From positions 1 through 64,000 of the forward strand of contig JBBAAO010000001.1 of assembly GCA_041658205.1 (NCBI GenBank): a stretch of DNA of 64,000 nt, read 5' to 3'. This document shows positions 41,902 through 51,066 of the stretch, in pieces (within the stretch, counting starts at the first letter, position 1; each line of letters opens with the position of its first letter). A program made the translations under genes and the position numbers. The notes beneath the pieces were generated by a model. The model saw only the letters and a program-made list of their open reading frames with translations. It was not told the origin of the DNA and did not search any database. This DNA comes from Bacteroidota bacterium (GTDB lineage: Bacteria; Bacteroidota; Ignavibacteria; UBA10030; UBA8401).

Positions 41902-44829
41902 TTATTGAAGGACTGTTTTTACCGAGCCAAGATACGTGTCTAACCAATTCAGCGTTTCTCTTATTTGATCCTCACGTGGAACGACGTGATCGCTATTCGC
42001 AAGATAATGCTTCTTGTTTGCATTGGGTGTTCCGAGAATGTCGAAGAACGGTTGCTGACATTCTTCCACCGGATAAATACAATCATAGCGACCATTCAGC
42101 ATGAGAACGGGAGTTTTTACTTTTGGAGCAAAATTAGGATAGAATATTTCCGGATATTCTGCCGTTTTGAGCGTCTGTCCGAAACCACTCCCCATAAATA
42201 CCGCCGCTTTAATTCGAGGATCAAGAGCAAGAATGATATATCCGATGTTACCACCAAGACTGATTCCATTATAACCGATCTTTTCTCTATCAAAATCAGA
42301 ACGAGTCATTATGTAATCAATAGCTCTCATCGCATCTTTGCACATCATTATTGTGCGGTCACGCTCGCGCGATCGAGTATCGGTTCCGAACGGACCACGT
42401 TCATACGTTCCTTTGTAGATAGGATAGACAACTGCACGGCCGCTTTGGATGATGAAATTAATCATCGACAATTGGAGCAATCGTGAATCACGGACATCGA
42501 ACGCAGCACTACCCGGGAAATAAAGAACCGGCTGTATCGGCTTTACCGCTGTTCGCGGTATGAAAATGTCCATCGGCAGCCGTTCGTTACTATAGGCGGC
42601 ATCGACAACAATGCGTTCTTTAATCCATTCCTCGGATGTGTTGTCTCTCGATTCAACGACAGAATGAAGATCGCTCTGATCGTAGGAATACATTCGTTTG
42701 ATGTAATTGTACGTTTCTTCTGAGCAAGGTTTTATCGAACGGCAATTGAGTATGTTGCGCTGTTTGACAAACTTCCATGCACGACCTGTGTCGGGAAGAT
42801 TTTCTGTACTTTGTATGCAACGAAAACCATTCGTCGCAGAACGATCGAACGGTGAGAGTCCAGACCATTTGTACAACGTATACGGTTCATCTTTCCACGA
42901 TCCTCCAATAATACATCTGCCGCCTTCCATTTCATTCCAACACCATTCCCGAACATTTCCTGCCATATCATATGTGCCGAACGGCCCGATACCCTGATAG
43001 GTACCTACCGAAGCAGGATCTTTTCCATTCAGGTTACTTGTGTTAATAATGAACGAACCTTGCTCAAATCCTGCTACCTTGGTCCAATGATAGATTGTGG
43101 GGAGTTTTTTCTTCGCAAACGCGGCATAAGCCGCCGCTTCATACCAGCTGATTCCGCCGACAGGGAATAGATCATTACCAAATGCGTACGTACCATTGTA
43201 CCATGTTGAAGGGCCCGGTCGTCCTGAACGATCGACGAACTTTTGCATTGCTTGTTTCCAGGGGATAATCTTTTTATTATTTTGGAAAGGAATTTTCCAA
43301 AATTCTTCCTTCTCATAACCTCCGGCATCAACAAATTGTTTAAATTCCAAATTCGTCACTTCGTAACGGTCGATATAGTATTCATCCAGAGAAACTTCCG
43401 GCAAATTCATATAGAGAAGAACCGGATCAATAGTGCCGGCAGGGATCTTTACCATTCGGCACTTCTCGGATTGTTCTTTCTCAAGGGAGAAAGAGGCAAT
43501 CGTTGGCTTTGGCCATCGTGATTCTCTTGACACAGAGAAACTAACCTCCAATGGAGCGTAATCTTTTTTTACCATTCTCAGCCTTCCAAATCCTGCCGGG
43601 AAACGTACACTGTCTAACGGCGTTCTGCCAATTGATTCCCACACAGTATCATCATTGGAGTAATTCCGCAGCTGCACTTCAGCACCTTCCGGATTTGTCG
43701 TCAGGATGACAAATCCAGAAATTTCTTTCAGTGCCTGTTGAAATTTTTGATTATCCGCGATCAGCTTCTCGACTGTACGTGTGAGCCGAAAGGCGGGAAG
43801 GAACTTCTCTTCGCGAGCAAGTTTTACGATCTCAGGAAGGATATCGGTTTCCGCCCATCGGACCTGTGAATTGCGATGAACCGACCGGATACCAAACAGT
43901 GCACCAATGGTGAACACACATACGACTGCGACAATGATTTTCTCACTTTTTGTAAGAAATTGTACATTGGAGAAAAGAGTAAAAATTTTTTGATTGAATG
44001 ATTTATGCTTTTGAATATCCTTAAGCAGTAAAAGAAAATCTTCCGCTGAAGAAATACGATCAACCGGATTTTTTTGCAGTGCTTTTTGAATAATGCGTTC
44101 GATTGATATCGGTATTTCACGATGGAGTGATCGGGGAGGTGATTGTCTTATATTCGTAATTGCGTAGATCAATCCCTGTTCAACATCTGCTTGAAACGGA
44201 CGTTGACCCGTGAGCATTTCATACAATAGTACACCGACGGACCAAATATCACTCCGGCGATCGACGATTCCCCCAACTGCCTGTTCCGGTGACATGTACG
44301 CCACCGTGCCGGGCGTACTTCCAATCATAGTAATTGTTGAGACATTCTGTGCTTTTGCCAATCCGAAATCAAGAATTTTTACAATCCCATCGGGTGTTAC
44401 CATGATATTAGCCGGTTTTATATCGCGGTGGATAATTTCACGCTTGTGGGCAGCGTCAATCCCTTCAACAACTTGCGTTATAAGATTGAGTGCTCTATTG
44501 ATCTGCAAAGGACCATGCTCCAGTATCTGCTTGAGGGTTTCACCTTGATAATAATCCATCACAATGTATAATTGACCATCTTCTTGTTCTGACACTTCAT
44601 GGATTGTACAAATATTGCGGTGTTGGAGGGAAGAGACAGTTTGTGCTTCGCGAAAGAAGCGTTTGCGTGCATCAGGATCGCGGGTGAATTCTGATGGAAG
44701 AAATTTCAATGCAACGATACGTTTGAGTTTGGTATCTTCGGCTTTATAGACAACACCCATTCCGCCGCCGCCGATATGGTCGAGTATTCTATAGTGTGCT
44801 ATTATTTTACCGATCATTAAGTTTGTCAT
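41902..44829 (-). CDS. Ser/Thr protein kinase fused to PEGA, FGE-like and alpha/beta-hydrolase domains
   Basis: 975 residues. The cytoplasmic kinase (1-280) is complete: GGGGMGVVYKAED, VALKFLP with Lys42, HRDIKPANIMV, LDFGLAKAQ and GTVAYMSPEQAVG. A transmembrane helix (about 296-316) leads outside to a PEGA domain (LTTNPEGAEVQL, about 376-443), a formylglycine-enzyme-like domain (VSLDEYYIDRYEVTNLEFKQ, YDMAGNVREWCW, GGSWKDEP, NGFRC, about 455-680) and an alpha/beta hydrolase with GYNGISLGGN (Ser about 856), NGRYDCIYP and NSDHVVPRED. The Cys pair of active FGE is not seen, so that domain may only bind. The start could also be the ATG four codons on. The sigma-54 gene follows at once. Confidence 0.9.
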   Translation of the reverse strand: MTNLMIGKIIAHYRILDHIGGGGMGVVYKAEDTKLKRIVALKFLPSEFTRDPDARKRFFREAQTVSSLQHRNICTIHEVSEQEDGQLYIVMDYYQGETLKQILEHGPLQINRALNLITQVVEGIDAAHKREIIHRDIKPANIMVTPDGIVKILDFGLAKAQNVSTITMIGSTPGTVAYMSPEQAVGGIVDRRSDIWSVGVLLYEMLTGQRPFQADVEQGLIYAITNIRQSPPRSLHREIPISIERIIQKALQKNPVDRISSAEDFLLLLKDIQKHKSFNQKIFTLFSNVQFLTKSEKIIVAVVCVFTIGALFGIRSVHRNSQVRWAETDILPEIVKLAREEKFLPAFRLTRTVEKLIADNQKFQQALKEISGFVILTTNPEGAEVQLRNYSNDDTVWESIGRTPLDSVRFPAGFGRLRMVKKDYAPLEVSFSVSRESRWPKPTIASFSLEKEQSEKCRMVKIPAGTIDPVLLYMNLPEVSLDEYYIDRYEVTNLEFKQFVDAGGYEKEEFWKIPFQNNKKIIPWKQAMQKFVDRSGRPGPSTWYNGTYAFGNDLFPVGGISWYEAAAYAAFAKKKLPTIYHWTKVAGFEQGSFIINTSNLNGKDPASVGTYQGIGPFGTYDMAGNVREWCWNEMEGGRCIIGGSWKDEPYTLYKWSGLSPFDRSATNGFRCIQSTENLPDTGRAWKFVKQRNILNCRSIKPCSEETYNYIKRMYSYDQSDLHSVVESRDNTSEEWIKERIVVDAAYSNERLPMDIFIPRTAVKPIQPVLYFPGSAAFDVRDSRLLQLSMINFIIQSGRAVVYPIYKGTYERGPFGTDTRSRERDRTIMMCKDAMRAIDYIMTRSDFDREKIGYNGISLGGNIGYIILALDPRIKAAVFMGSGFGQTLKTAEYPEIFYPNFAPKVKTPVLMLNGRYDCIYPVEECQQPFFDILGTPNANKKHYLANSDHVVPREDQIRETLNWLDTYLGSVKTVLQ

Positions 44830-44900
44830 TTTTAAGGAGTTATCTTCAAGCGTTCAGCGGTAAAAAATATGGAATGCCAGGTGTTTCTGCGAAATAATTA

Positions 44901-45038
44901 GAAGTGGTCTCAAAAATACCTAATGATTGTCATTTCGAGATGCGACGCATCGAGAAATCTCGATTTTGTCTTCAATTATAAAAACGAGATTCCTCACTTC
45001 GTTCGGAATGACAATGAAATTCATTTTGAGACCACTTC
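44901..45038. mobile_element. MITE-like element with 15-bp perfect ends and TA target site
   Basis: GAAGTGGTCTCAAAA (44901-44915) is repeated exactly in inverted form at 45024-45038, and both ends abut TA (44899-44900, 45039-45040), as for Tc1/mariner/IS630 insertions. A second, inner inverted pair ATTGTCATT/AATGACAAT and a CGAGAAATCTCG palindrome are inside. It holds no gene, so it is a non-autonomous element. Confidence 0.82.
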
Positions 45039-45040
45039 TA

Positions 45041-45417
45041 CAGAAATGTCATAAAAGATAATTCGGTCTTAAAAGTATATGAGGTTACGATCCGGCTGAG
45101 CCGGTAGATGGAAGGAGGGAAGATATGTGTTGGGAATCTCATCTAAGATCCCGGAATCCAATTCGCGGCAAGAACCGACGAATACGATGTTCGCATAGAA
45201 AACGTACTTGAAAACAATTACAATGTCAAATTTTATATTGTTCCGGTAATAACCGGCGCTTCCTGCAGCAGATAGTAACAACCTACTTCACCCTTATGGG
45301 GTTTTGAAATTCTGTACGAGCACAATTATTATTGTTTTGAATCATGCTGTTGTGTGCGTTGATTATGAATACCTTTGAACGATTCATTGGTGTGAAAATA
45401 AATGATTATATTTGTTA
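45041..45417. other. Intergenic region, no supported gene
   Basis: A 70-codon frame on the minus strand (45069-45281) has no recognisable content. Around 45161 the sequence AATTCGCGGCAAGAACCGAC resembles AATTCGCAGCATGAACCGAC at about 21210. Otherwise nothing is seen before the start of the membrane-protein gene at 45418. Confidence 0.4.
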
Positions 45418-46296
45418 ATGAACGCAACCCGCTCTGCAATGTATTTATCGTTATTATGGTGTTTCGTTTCGCTGTTGACATTATCGCAAAACAGAGATAC
45501 ATCCTTACAGATACACAGTCATCACACGGTCACTATGGGTTATTTTAACGACGATTTTCTTGTTGAAAACGAGATAAACGATTTTGTCGGTAACAAATTG
45601 TTTCCAGCACTCGACGATCATGTCACCACAGGTTTTTATCTTCTCACATCATTTTCATTGAACGATGTCCATTATTTTGCGGACGCTTCATTTTCCATTT
45701 TAACCGATCGCCAACGGCAATTCAGAACGGATATTATCATTCTGCGGTCCGGAATCGAAGGAACGTCGTCATCATTTCGGTACCGATTAGGAGCTGGTTT
45801 TGCGCTCAACGGAATGTATGGGGGAAGCACTATTCAAAATGGTTACCATACACTGTTCAAGTATAAACAACTCGATCTGAATTATCTGAGTGAAGAAACG
45901 ATGGGATTTCACATTGTATTATTTTCCCAAACGATTCTCTTCAAGCACAACACATTTGTTATTTCACCATTTGCATCTGCAGAGATATATTCAGATGCGG
46001 CACCTAGTTCACTTCGCGCGGGCGTGATTAATTCAGCGGAGTTCCTTAGTGTGCAATGGGAATTTCTTTTAAAGCACACGTATCGTTTTTCATACCACAG
46101 TCGAATGAACAATATTTTCAGCACAACGTTGACAACAGGCATATCGGGATCAATTCCACTCTCCGGAACATTTCGTCTTGGATTGTGGATGACGCAAAAC
46201 CAATTTATCAATACCGGCGAATTTCATTTTGGACTCGATATTCACTGGAGTGTTGATGAAACGTCAAAACATTCGTATTTATCCCAATCTTTTTAA
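45418..46296 (+). CDS. Probable outer-membrane beta-barrel protein, unrecognised
   Basis: 292 residues; the only plus-strand gene in the right two-thirds of the window. The ATG at 45418 is two codons into the frame. A hydrophobic signal (MYLSLLWCFVSLLTL) is followed by alternating amphipathic strands typical of a barrel: HHTVTMGYFNDDFL, HVTTGFYLLTSFSLND, FRYRLGAGFALNGMYGG, TLTTGISGSIPLSGTFRLGL and GEFHFGLDIHW. The start NDDF...D.VTTGFYL vaguely recalls LpxR-type lipid A deacylases, but this is too weak to name it. It is opposite in direction to its neighbours. Confidence 0.6.
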   Translation: MNATRSAMYLSLLWCFVSLLTLSQNRDTSLQIHSHHTVTMGYFNDDFLVENEINDFVGNKLFPALDDHVTTGFYLLTSFSLNDVHYFADASFSILTDRQRQFRTDIIILRSGIEGTSSSFRYRLGAGFALNGMYGGSTIQNGYHTLFKYKQLDLNYLSEETMGFHIVLFSQTILFKHNTFVISPFASAEIYSDAAPSSLRAGVINSAEFLSVQWEFLLKHTYRFSYHSRMNNIFSTTLTTGISGSIPLSGTFRLGLWMTQNQFINTGEFHFGLDIHWSVDETSKHSYLSQSF

Positions 46297-46454
46297 ATAG
46301 ATGGTGGTCGTATTGCATTGTGCGAAGTGAATATTTCTCCCTGTAATGCTAACTAACTATTGACAGAATAGACCCCATTTTGCTCGTCGAACCCTCCATC
46401 ATAATTCCACAAACGCGATACAAGCGATCGACATTGTTTGCCGTACTACTTCAA

Positions 46455-46637
46455 GAATAATATTCTCTTCGTCTGTGTAAAACTTTGTTGTGAGCATATC
46501 GAAGGATTATGTGCCACAATTGTCATGATATCTATTCGGTTTGTAAAACCATTTGCCTGACCTCCTTCTGCTGAACCATGACTAAGCATGGAGAGCAAAC
46601 CACTTTGCTTCTTTCTATCCGTAGTTTGTTCTCCGTT
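46455..46637 (-). pseudogene. Heavily decayed T9SS tail (third in a series)
   Basis: On the minus strand the stretch that reads GAACGGAGAACAAACTACGG then ATAGAAAGAAGCAAAGTGG matches AACGAAGAACAATCTGCGGG/ATGGAAAGAAGT of the functional tails, and near 46456-46510 the end of a sorting domain is still recognisable. An unrelated stretch interrupts the middle. It is preceded by a broken palindrome (about 46638-46660, GTGGGTCGGATCGGCC). Confidence 0.55.
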
Positions 46638-46660
46638 CTTGTGGGTCGGATCGGCCTGTC

Positions 46661-46723
46661 CATCATATTGTTTGGCGGGCGTTCCACTCCACTTCCCTCC
46701 ATCTGACGATTGTGATTCGTTTA
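46661..46723 (-). pseudogene. Truncated, frameshifted T9SS tail (second in a series)
   Basis: Directly after the palindrome at 46724 the minus strand encodes VGRIANPSYINESQSS, then loses frame in what should be WKEVEWNA. It is intermediate in decay between the intact tail at 46755 and the older remnant at 46455. Confidence 0.65.
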
Positions 46724-46752
46724 TGTAGGACGGATTGGCAATCCGTCCTACA
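46724..46752. repeat. 29-bp palindrome of the GTAGGACGGAT family
   Basis: Arms TGTAGGACGGATTG and CAATCCGTCCTACA are fully complementary around one base. It lies 2 nt after the stop of the orphan tail at 46755. It shares the outer GTAGGACGGAT with the copies at 46886 and 60663. Confidence 0.9.
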
Positions 46753-46754
46753 TT

Positions 46755-46885
46755 TTATTTTAATACCATCATTTTCTTCACATCAACAAATAGATCCGCC
46801 TGTATTTTATAAAAATATATGCCCGATGAAACTCCATTAGCATTCCACTCTACTTCTTTCCATCCCGCAGATTGTTCTTCGTTTT
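46755..46885 (-). pseudogene. Intact orphan T9SS tail behind the S41 gene (first in a series)
   Basis: The minus strand encodes YKNEEQSAGWKEVEWNA, then NGVSSGIYFYKIQADLF and VDVKKMMVLK-stop. There is no start codon or protein upstream, only the palindrome at 46886 and then the stop of the S41 gene. The frame is the same as that of the S41 gene (162 bases between the stops), so reading through that one stop codon would append this second tail. Confidence 0.85.
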
Positions 46886-46914
46886 TGTAGGACGGATCGG
46901 CGATCCGTCCTACA
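46886..46914. repeat. 29-bp palindrome of the GTAGGACGGAT family
   Basis: Perfect arms TGTAGGACGGATCG and CGATCCGTCCTACA around one G. It starts 2 nt after the S41 gene stop and reads in frame as VGRIADPSYK into the orphan tail. It is identical to the copy at 60663-60691. Confidence 0.93.
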
Positions 46915-46916
46915 GA

Positions 46917-49442
46917 TTATTTTACCATCATCATTTTTTTCGTTTCAACAAAACTCCCTACTGACAATTTGTAAAAATAAAACCCCGACGACACGCTGCT
47001 TGCGTTCCACTGCACTTCCTTCCATCCCGCAGATTGTTCTTCGTTCACAAGTGTGGCAATTTCTCTGCCGAGGATATCGTAAATGGCCAATTTTACGTGT
47101 GCAGAGGAGGGGAGAGCATAACGAATTGTTGTTGAAGGATTGAAGGGGTTGGGGTAGTTCTGTTCAAGTGAAAATTTCAAAGGAATGGTTTCGTTCCAAG
47201 CAACACTAGTGGGATTATCTACGGTGATTAAAATAGTGTCCCGCCAATATTCAATGGATGAAGCTGAAAAAGAGAGCGCAAACGGAACTTTTCGTTTTCC
47301 GGTTCCAAATGAAGAGAAGGTAATTCCTACGGTACTACTGAGTCGCTCTTGTCCGGCAATAAAATCGCCGATCAACATCAAATTCCCGAAAGTAATATTA
47401 GCAGATGTATCAAGCGAACGTATTTTTCCTGTTACTGCAAAAGCTGGAGACACTTTTCCGTTATTCCGGATCTTAAATCGAAAATCCATAGTCTTCCCCC
47501 ATTGAGGAACAACTGACGATGTGTCTCCAAAGCACACAATCGGACCTGCCGTCGTGAAGAACTTTAATGCGGGAAGTTGACGCATCGATCCAAGCGTTTG
47601 GTCTGTAACTGATTCATTCAGGGTATAAAATTCTTCAGCAAAAGGAGTGTGGAGATGTGCGCCCCAAACACTGTCACCCGGCAAACCATCACCATGGAGT
47701 CCATCATTCTTCATCAATGCGCTGTCTAATACAATTCCACCGGAATTTGTGATAGTCACCTGTGCGGACAATGCATGATTGGCAGGATTATTTAAAATAC
47801 CTGTCACTATCAGTGAGTCAATGCCGGGGCGAACGTACGGATTCATAACGGTGAAGTCATGAATGTATGAGAGACTCTTCATCCATTCCTGCGCGCGTAT
47901 GAGCACAGGATCTTTTCCTTTTGCCACATCGTCCGGATTGAACCAGACTGGCTCGTCGATCGGAAATACACTTCTATTCAGATAGACGCCCGGCTCAGAT
48001 GTGTGAAACATATCGCCGAATGAATAGTTCATGAACCAATTCGGGAAGCCGGTAAGTGTAGTATTATCTCCCAAGCTGGATATTGGAGGCTTTCCAAAAA
48101 AGCGCACCATTGGATGATACCGTAGCCGTTGAGCAGTAATATCTCCCATGCTTATGCAGGTGGGACCCAACAGAACGGCAATCGGTCTATCATATAGTGA
48201 TCCCGGTGTACCTGGGATCAAGTACGTTTTGCTGTTTCCAACAGCTGCAAGATTAAAGTTAGCTGGTCCGATACGATACGCATCCTCAATTGTCGTGATG
48301 CGTTGGCTGAACATCATTGCAAAGGCATGATCGAACAGCGCCCACCCGCCCGTGTTCCACCGCATATCTATGACAAGACCTTCTGTATTCCATAATGCAT
48401 TAATTGCTTGATAGAATGATTGGTCCGCCTGAACTGTCGGCCATTCGGTGGCGAGTTGAATGTACCCAATATTTGTGCCGGGTAGTTTTCCGTAGGATAC
48501 TTGTTGGCCTAAGGGATATCCTTTGGAATCTAGGGTATATTTTACGAAAGGTATGCCTGGTATTGGTAATTGCTCGTACCCCCACATTGGTTCCGCTGAA
48601 AGAGCAAGCAAAGGAGTGACAGAGAGGTGTAATGTATCTTTTGTAGAGTATTTCAAAACATCAATGGTGTCAAACAGATGCCAGTTGTTTCCGACGTTTC
48701 GCATGAGCTTATGAGTTTCTGAAGATAATGTACCTGATCCCCAACTATGAAATGGGATCTCTGCATTCAGCAGCTCATAAACAAGTTGTTTCCACGGTTT
48801 ATTCTCGTATCCCAAAATAATATCACCGGGCAAAAGACCTAAAGGGTGGTTTGCGACTGTGTACAAAACAAGAGCCGTACTGTCCGGAAGCGACGTAAGG
48901 ACTGCTCCGAAATGTTCTGCTGAAGCCCATGCCATAATAATGAGAACTGGAACACCAGGTGCTAAAGGGGTAAATGTGACGGTAGTATCATCAGCACCCG
49001 TGTGTCCATCACGGAGACTAAATGCAAACCTGCTCATGATTGCTGAAAACCTTCCACGGCTTGTCGTTGAATCAATCTTGGAACGAAAATGCACTCTCAG
49101 AGAATCCCAGTTAAGTCCGAGTGAAAGAAAGCCGTCAAACTTGTTATTGAGAATTGTTGCATAGCTGTCAAAGATCTGCAGCTTTTGCGCCAATGGAAGA
49201 CCCGGTCCCCATGTAGAGTCGATAATTTTTTGCCAATCAGCTTTTTGCTTGTAGAATGAACGTGTAGAAGCGAATGATTTTTCTGAAAGCCCTTGAGGAT
49301 GCGTCAAAGGACGTATCACGACAGGCAGCTGCTGAGGCCGATCTTTTTCAGTATTGCTATTCACTACAAATTGTGAAAATATGTTTGTGACACCGGAAAA
49401 GAGTGTGAGTGTCACTACGAGAAAACGTTTTATTCTGTTCAT
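46917..49442 (-). CDS. S41-family peptidase-like protein with T9SS sorting domain
   Basis: 841 residues, a paralogue of the gene at 25063. A signal peptide (KRFLVVTLTLFSGVTNIFSQ) is followed by DWQKIIDSTWGPGLPLAQKL. The PDZ-like part is HPLGLLPGDIILGYENKPWK, and the S41 core shows TNIGYIQLATEW, GLVIDMRWNTGGWALFDHAF and AVLLGPTCISMGDITAQRL, with Ser near residue 428 in TCISMGD. A KNDGLHGDGLPGDSVWG domain, an extra Ig-like domain and the sorting domain follow. It is 25 nt after the beta-helix gene and is likely co-transcribed. Its last 42 codons and the following palindrome are almost identical to those of the unrelated gene at 60694. Confidence 0.85.
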   Translation of the reverse strand: MNRIKRFLVVTLTLFSGVTNIFSQFVVNSNTEKDRPQQLPVVIRPLTHPQGLSEKSFASTRSFYKQKADWQKIIDSTWGPGLPLAQKLQIFDSYATILNNKFDGFLSLGLNWDSLRVHFRSKIDSTTSRGRFSAIMSRFAFSLRDGHTGADDTTVTFTPLAPGVPVLIIMAWASAEHFGAVLTSLPDSTALVLYTVANHPLGLLPGDIILGYENKPWKQLVYELLNAEIPFHSWGSGTLSSETHKLMRNVGNNWHLFDTIDVLKYSTKDTLHLSVTPLLALSAEPMWGYEQLPIPGIPFVKYTLDSKGYPLGQQVSYGKLPGTNIGYIQLATEWPTVQADQSFYQAINALWNTEGLVIDMRWNTGGWALFDHAFAMMFSQRITTIEDAYRIGPANFNLAAVGNSKTYLIPGTPGSLYDRPIAVLLGPTCISMGDITAQRLRYHPMVRFFGKPPISSLGDNTTLTGFPNWFMNYSFGDMFHTSEPGVYLNRSVFPIDEPVWFNPDDVAKGKDPVLIRAQEWMKSLSYIHDFTVMNPYVRPGIDSLIVTGILNNPANHALSAQVTITNSGGIVLDSALMKNDGLHGDGLPGDSVWGAHLHTPFAEEFYTLNESVTDQTLGSMRQLPALKFFTTAGPIVCFGDTSSVVPQWGKTMDFRFKIRNNGKVSPAFAVTGKIRSLDTSANITFGNLMLIGDFIAGQERLSSTVGITFSSFGTGKRKVPFALSFSASSIEYWRDTILITVDNPTSVAWNETIPLKFSLEQNYPNPFNPSTTIRYALPSSAHVKLAIYDILGREIATLVNEEQSAGWKEVQWNASSVSSGFYFYKLSVGSFVETKKMMMVK

Positions 49443-49467
49443 CCAAGCCTCTTCTTTCTTGAATAAT

Positions 49468-51066
49468 TTATTTTACCAGCATCATTTTTTTCATTTCAAT
49501 AAAATTCCCCGCATGTAGTTTGTAAAAATAAAATCCTGAACTAAACGCCGACCCGTTCCATTCTACTTCCTTCCATCCCGCCGATTGTTCTTCGTTTACG
49601 AGTGTTGTAATTTCTCTTCCGAGTAGATCGTAGATAGCAAGTTTTACATTTGCAGAATTTGGAAGAGCGTACCGAATTGTTGTTGATGGATTGAAAGGGT
49701 TGGGGAAATTTTGTTCAAGACCAAATGAAGTAGGAATTCTTTCCGAAAGTTCTTCTACATCAGTGGAAAAGTCGCTTTCCACCGCACCAATATCCGGTTT
49801 CGTTCCGGCTGCTCTTGGACGCGGAGTATTAAAGTAATCGAACAATGGTGCGTTTAATAATGACCCTCCAACTGAATCGGACGAAATGCCTGCACCAATA
49901 CACGGACTAGAGTTGGAAAGATGATACAGTGAATCGTTTGCAACAAAGAGAGGATCGGAGTTGAAGTTTCCCGTGCCTGCATATCCTCCACGAATACAAT
50001 TATAGTGTGCATTGAATGTCGCTCCGGTATTAATTTCAACAAGAGAATTCGGATTCCAGATAATGTTGTTCAGGAATCTTGAGTTTAACGCGCCAAAATC
50101 TATCCTCAGATTAAGTGACGAGAGACCCGTATTGTTTGTGATTGTGTTGTTAATAAAATTATAATCTCCGCTGATAACTAAGATTGCACTTCCATTGTTA
50201 TTAGCACTATTACCGCTGATGATGTTGTTCTTTATTACCACATAGGGGACGGAGGAGGAATAAGTATACAATAACATTCCGCCTCCATTGTTGCTGGCTT
50301 GGTTGCCCTGTATACGGTTATTTGACATTTCAATATTTGTGCTGCCGTGTCCTGGTGTGCCGGAAATACCCACACCTCCTCCATTGCCGCGATAGACTCC
50401 CGATACGGTATTATTCATAACCAGATTATTGTTAAATCTTCCATTGTTGGCGAGCGCAGCACCTGCTGCTTCTGCTCCATTGGTCGCTGTTGCAGAAGAG
50501 GAGGCGGCATTGTTCACGATAATGTTATTCTCGACAATCCAATACGAAATTTCATAGGTACCACCGGGATAGATATTAATTCCGGCACCATAGACATCCT
50601 TAATGCCAGTGATTGTGTTCTTAGAGATGATGTTGTTCTTGATCGTTGCTCCGCCCCCTTCAATGTTAATTCCTCCACCAAAGCGAAATGCTCCATTCAG
50701 GACACTAGTTCCTGTTCCTCCAGTAATTGTAAATCCACAGACTACCATGGTAGTATCAGTTGCTCCATTTATAATCACAACAGATGCCGAATCAATATTG
50801 CTCGGTGCGCTTCCGTCAATGATCGTCTTTGAGATGTGTGAAGTATCTTTATCTTGATAGAATAAACTGGCAAGCGTTATTTTTTTTGTAATAAGAAGAT
50901 TCTCTTTATATGTCCCTTCCGATACCAACACTGTATCGCCATTTACTGCTCCATTAATCGCAAGTTGAATCTTAGCAAAATCCTGCGGCACTCTGCGAGT
51001 GGTTGCTGCAGATTCAGAGATAAAGAGAAAGAACGCCAAGAAAAATACCGTACCCATTGCGTGCAT
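49468..51066 (-). CDS. Secreted right-handed beta-helix protein with T9SS sorting domain
   Basis: 532 residues; a clear paralogue of the gene at 28671. A ribosome-binding site GGAGG lies just before the ATG. The signal GTVFFLAFFLFISESAAT leads into RRVPQDFAKIQLAINGAVNG, then beta-helix rungs (IKNNIISKNTITG, IEMSNNRIQGNQASNNGGGM, YNFINNTITNNTGL) and RPRAAGTKPDIGAVES. The sorting domain begins FGLEQNFPNPFNPSTTIRYA. It lies between the hybrid kinase at 51405 and the S41 gene, and shares its N-terminal domain with that kinase's sensor. No catalytic site is recognised. Confidence 0.88.
   Translation of the reverse strand: MHAMGTVFFLAFFLFISESAATTRRVPQDFAKIQLAINGAVNGDTVLVSEGTYKENLLITKKITLASLFYQDKDTSHISKTIIDGSAPSNIDSASVVIINGATDTTMVVCGFTITGGTGTSVLNGAFRFGGGINIEGGGATIKNNIISKNTITGIKDVYGAGINIYPGGTYEISYWIVENNIIVNNAASSSATATNGAEAAGAALANNGRFNNNLVMNNTVSGVYRGNGGGVGISGTPGHGSTNIEMSNNRIQGNQASNNGGGMLLYTYSSSVPYVVIKNNIISGNSANNNGSAILVISGDYNFINNTITNNTGLSSLNLRIDFGALNSRFLNNIIWNPNSLVEINTGATFNAHYNCIRGGYAGTGNFNSDPLFVANDSLYHLSNSSPCIGAGISSDSVGGSLLNAPLFDYFNTPRPRAAGTKPDIGAVESDFSTDVEELSERIPTSFGLEQNFPNPFNPSTTIRYALPNSANVKLAIYDLLGREITTLVNEEQSAGWKEVEWNGSAFSSGFYFYKLHAGNFIEMKKMMLVK

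Noticed and set aside
45069..45281. 70-codon minus-strand frame between the MITE and the barrel gene
   Set aside because: No ribosome-binding site, no recognisable domain, and part of it overlaps repeat-like sequence.
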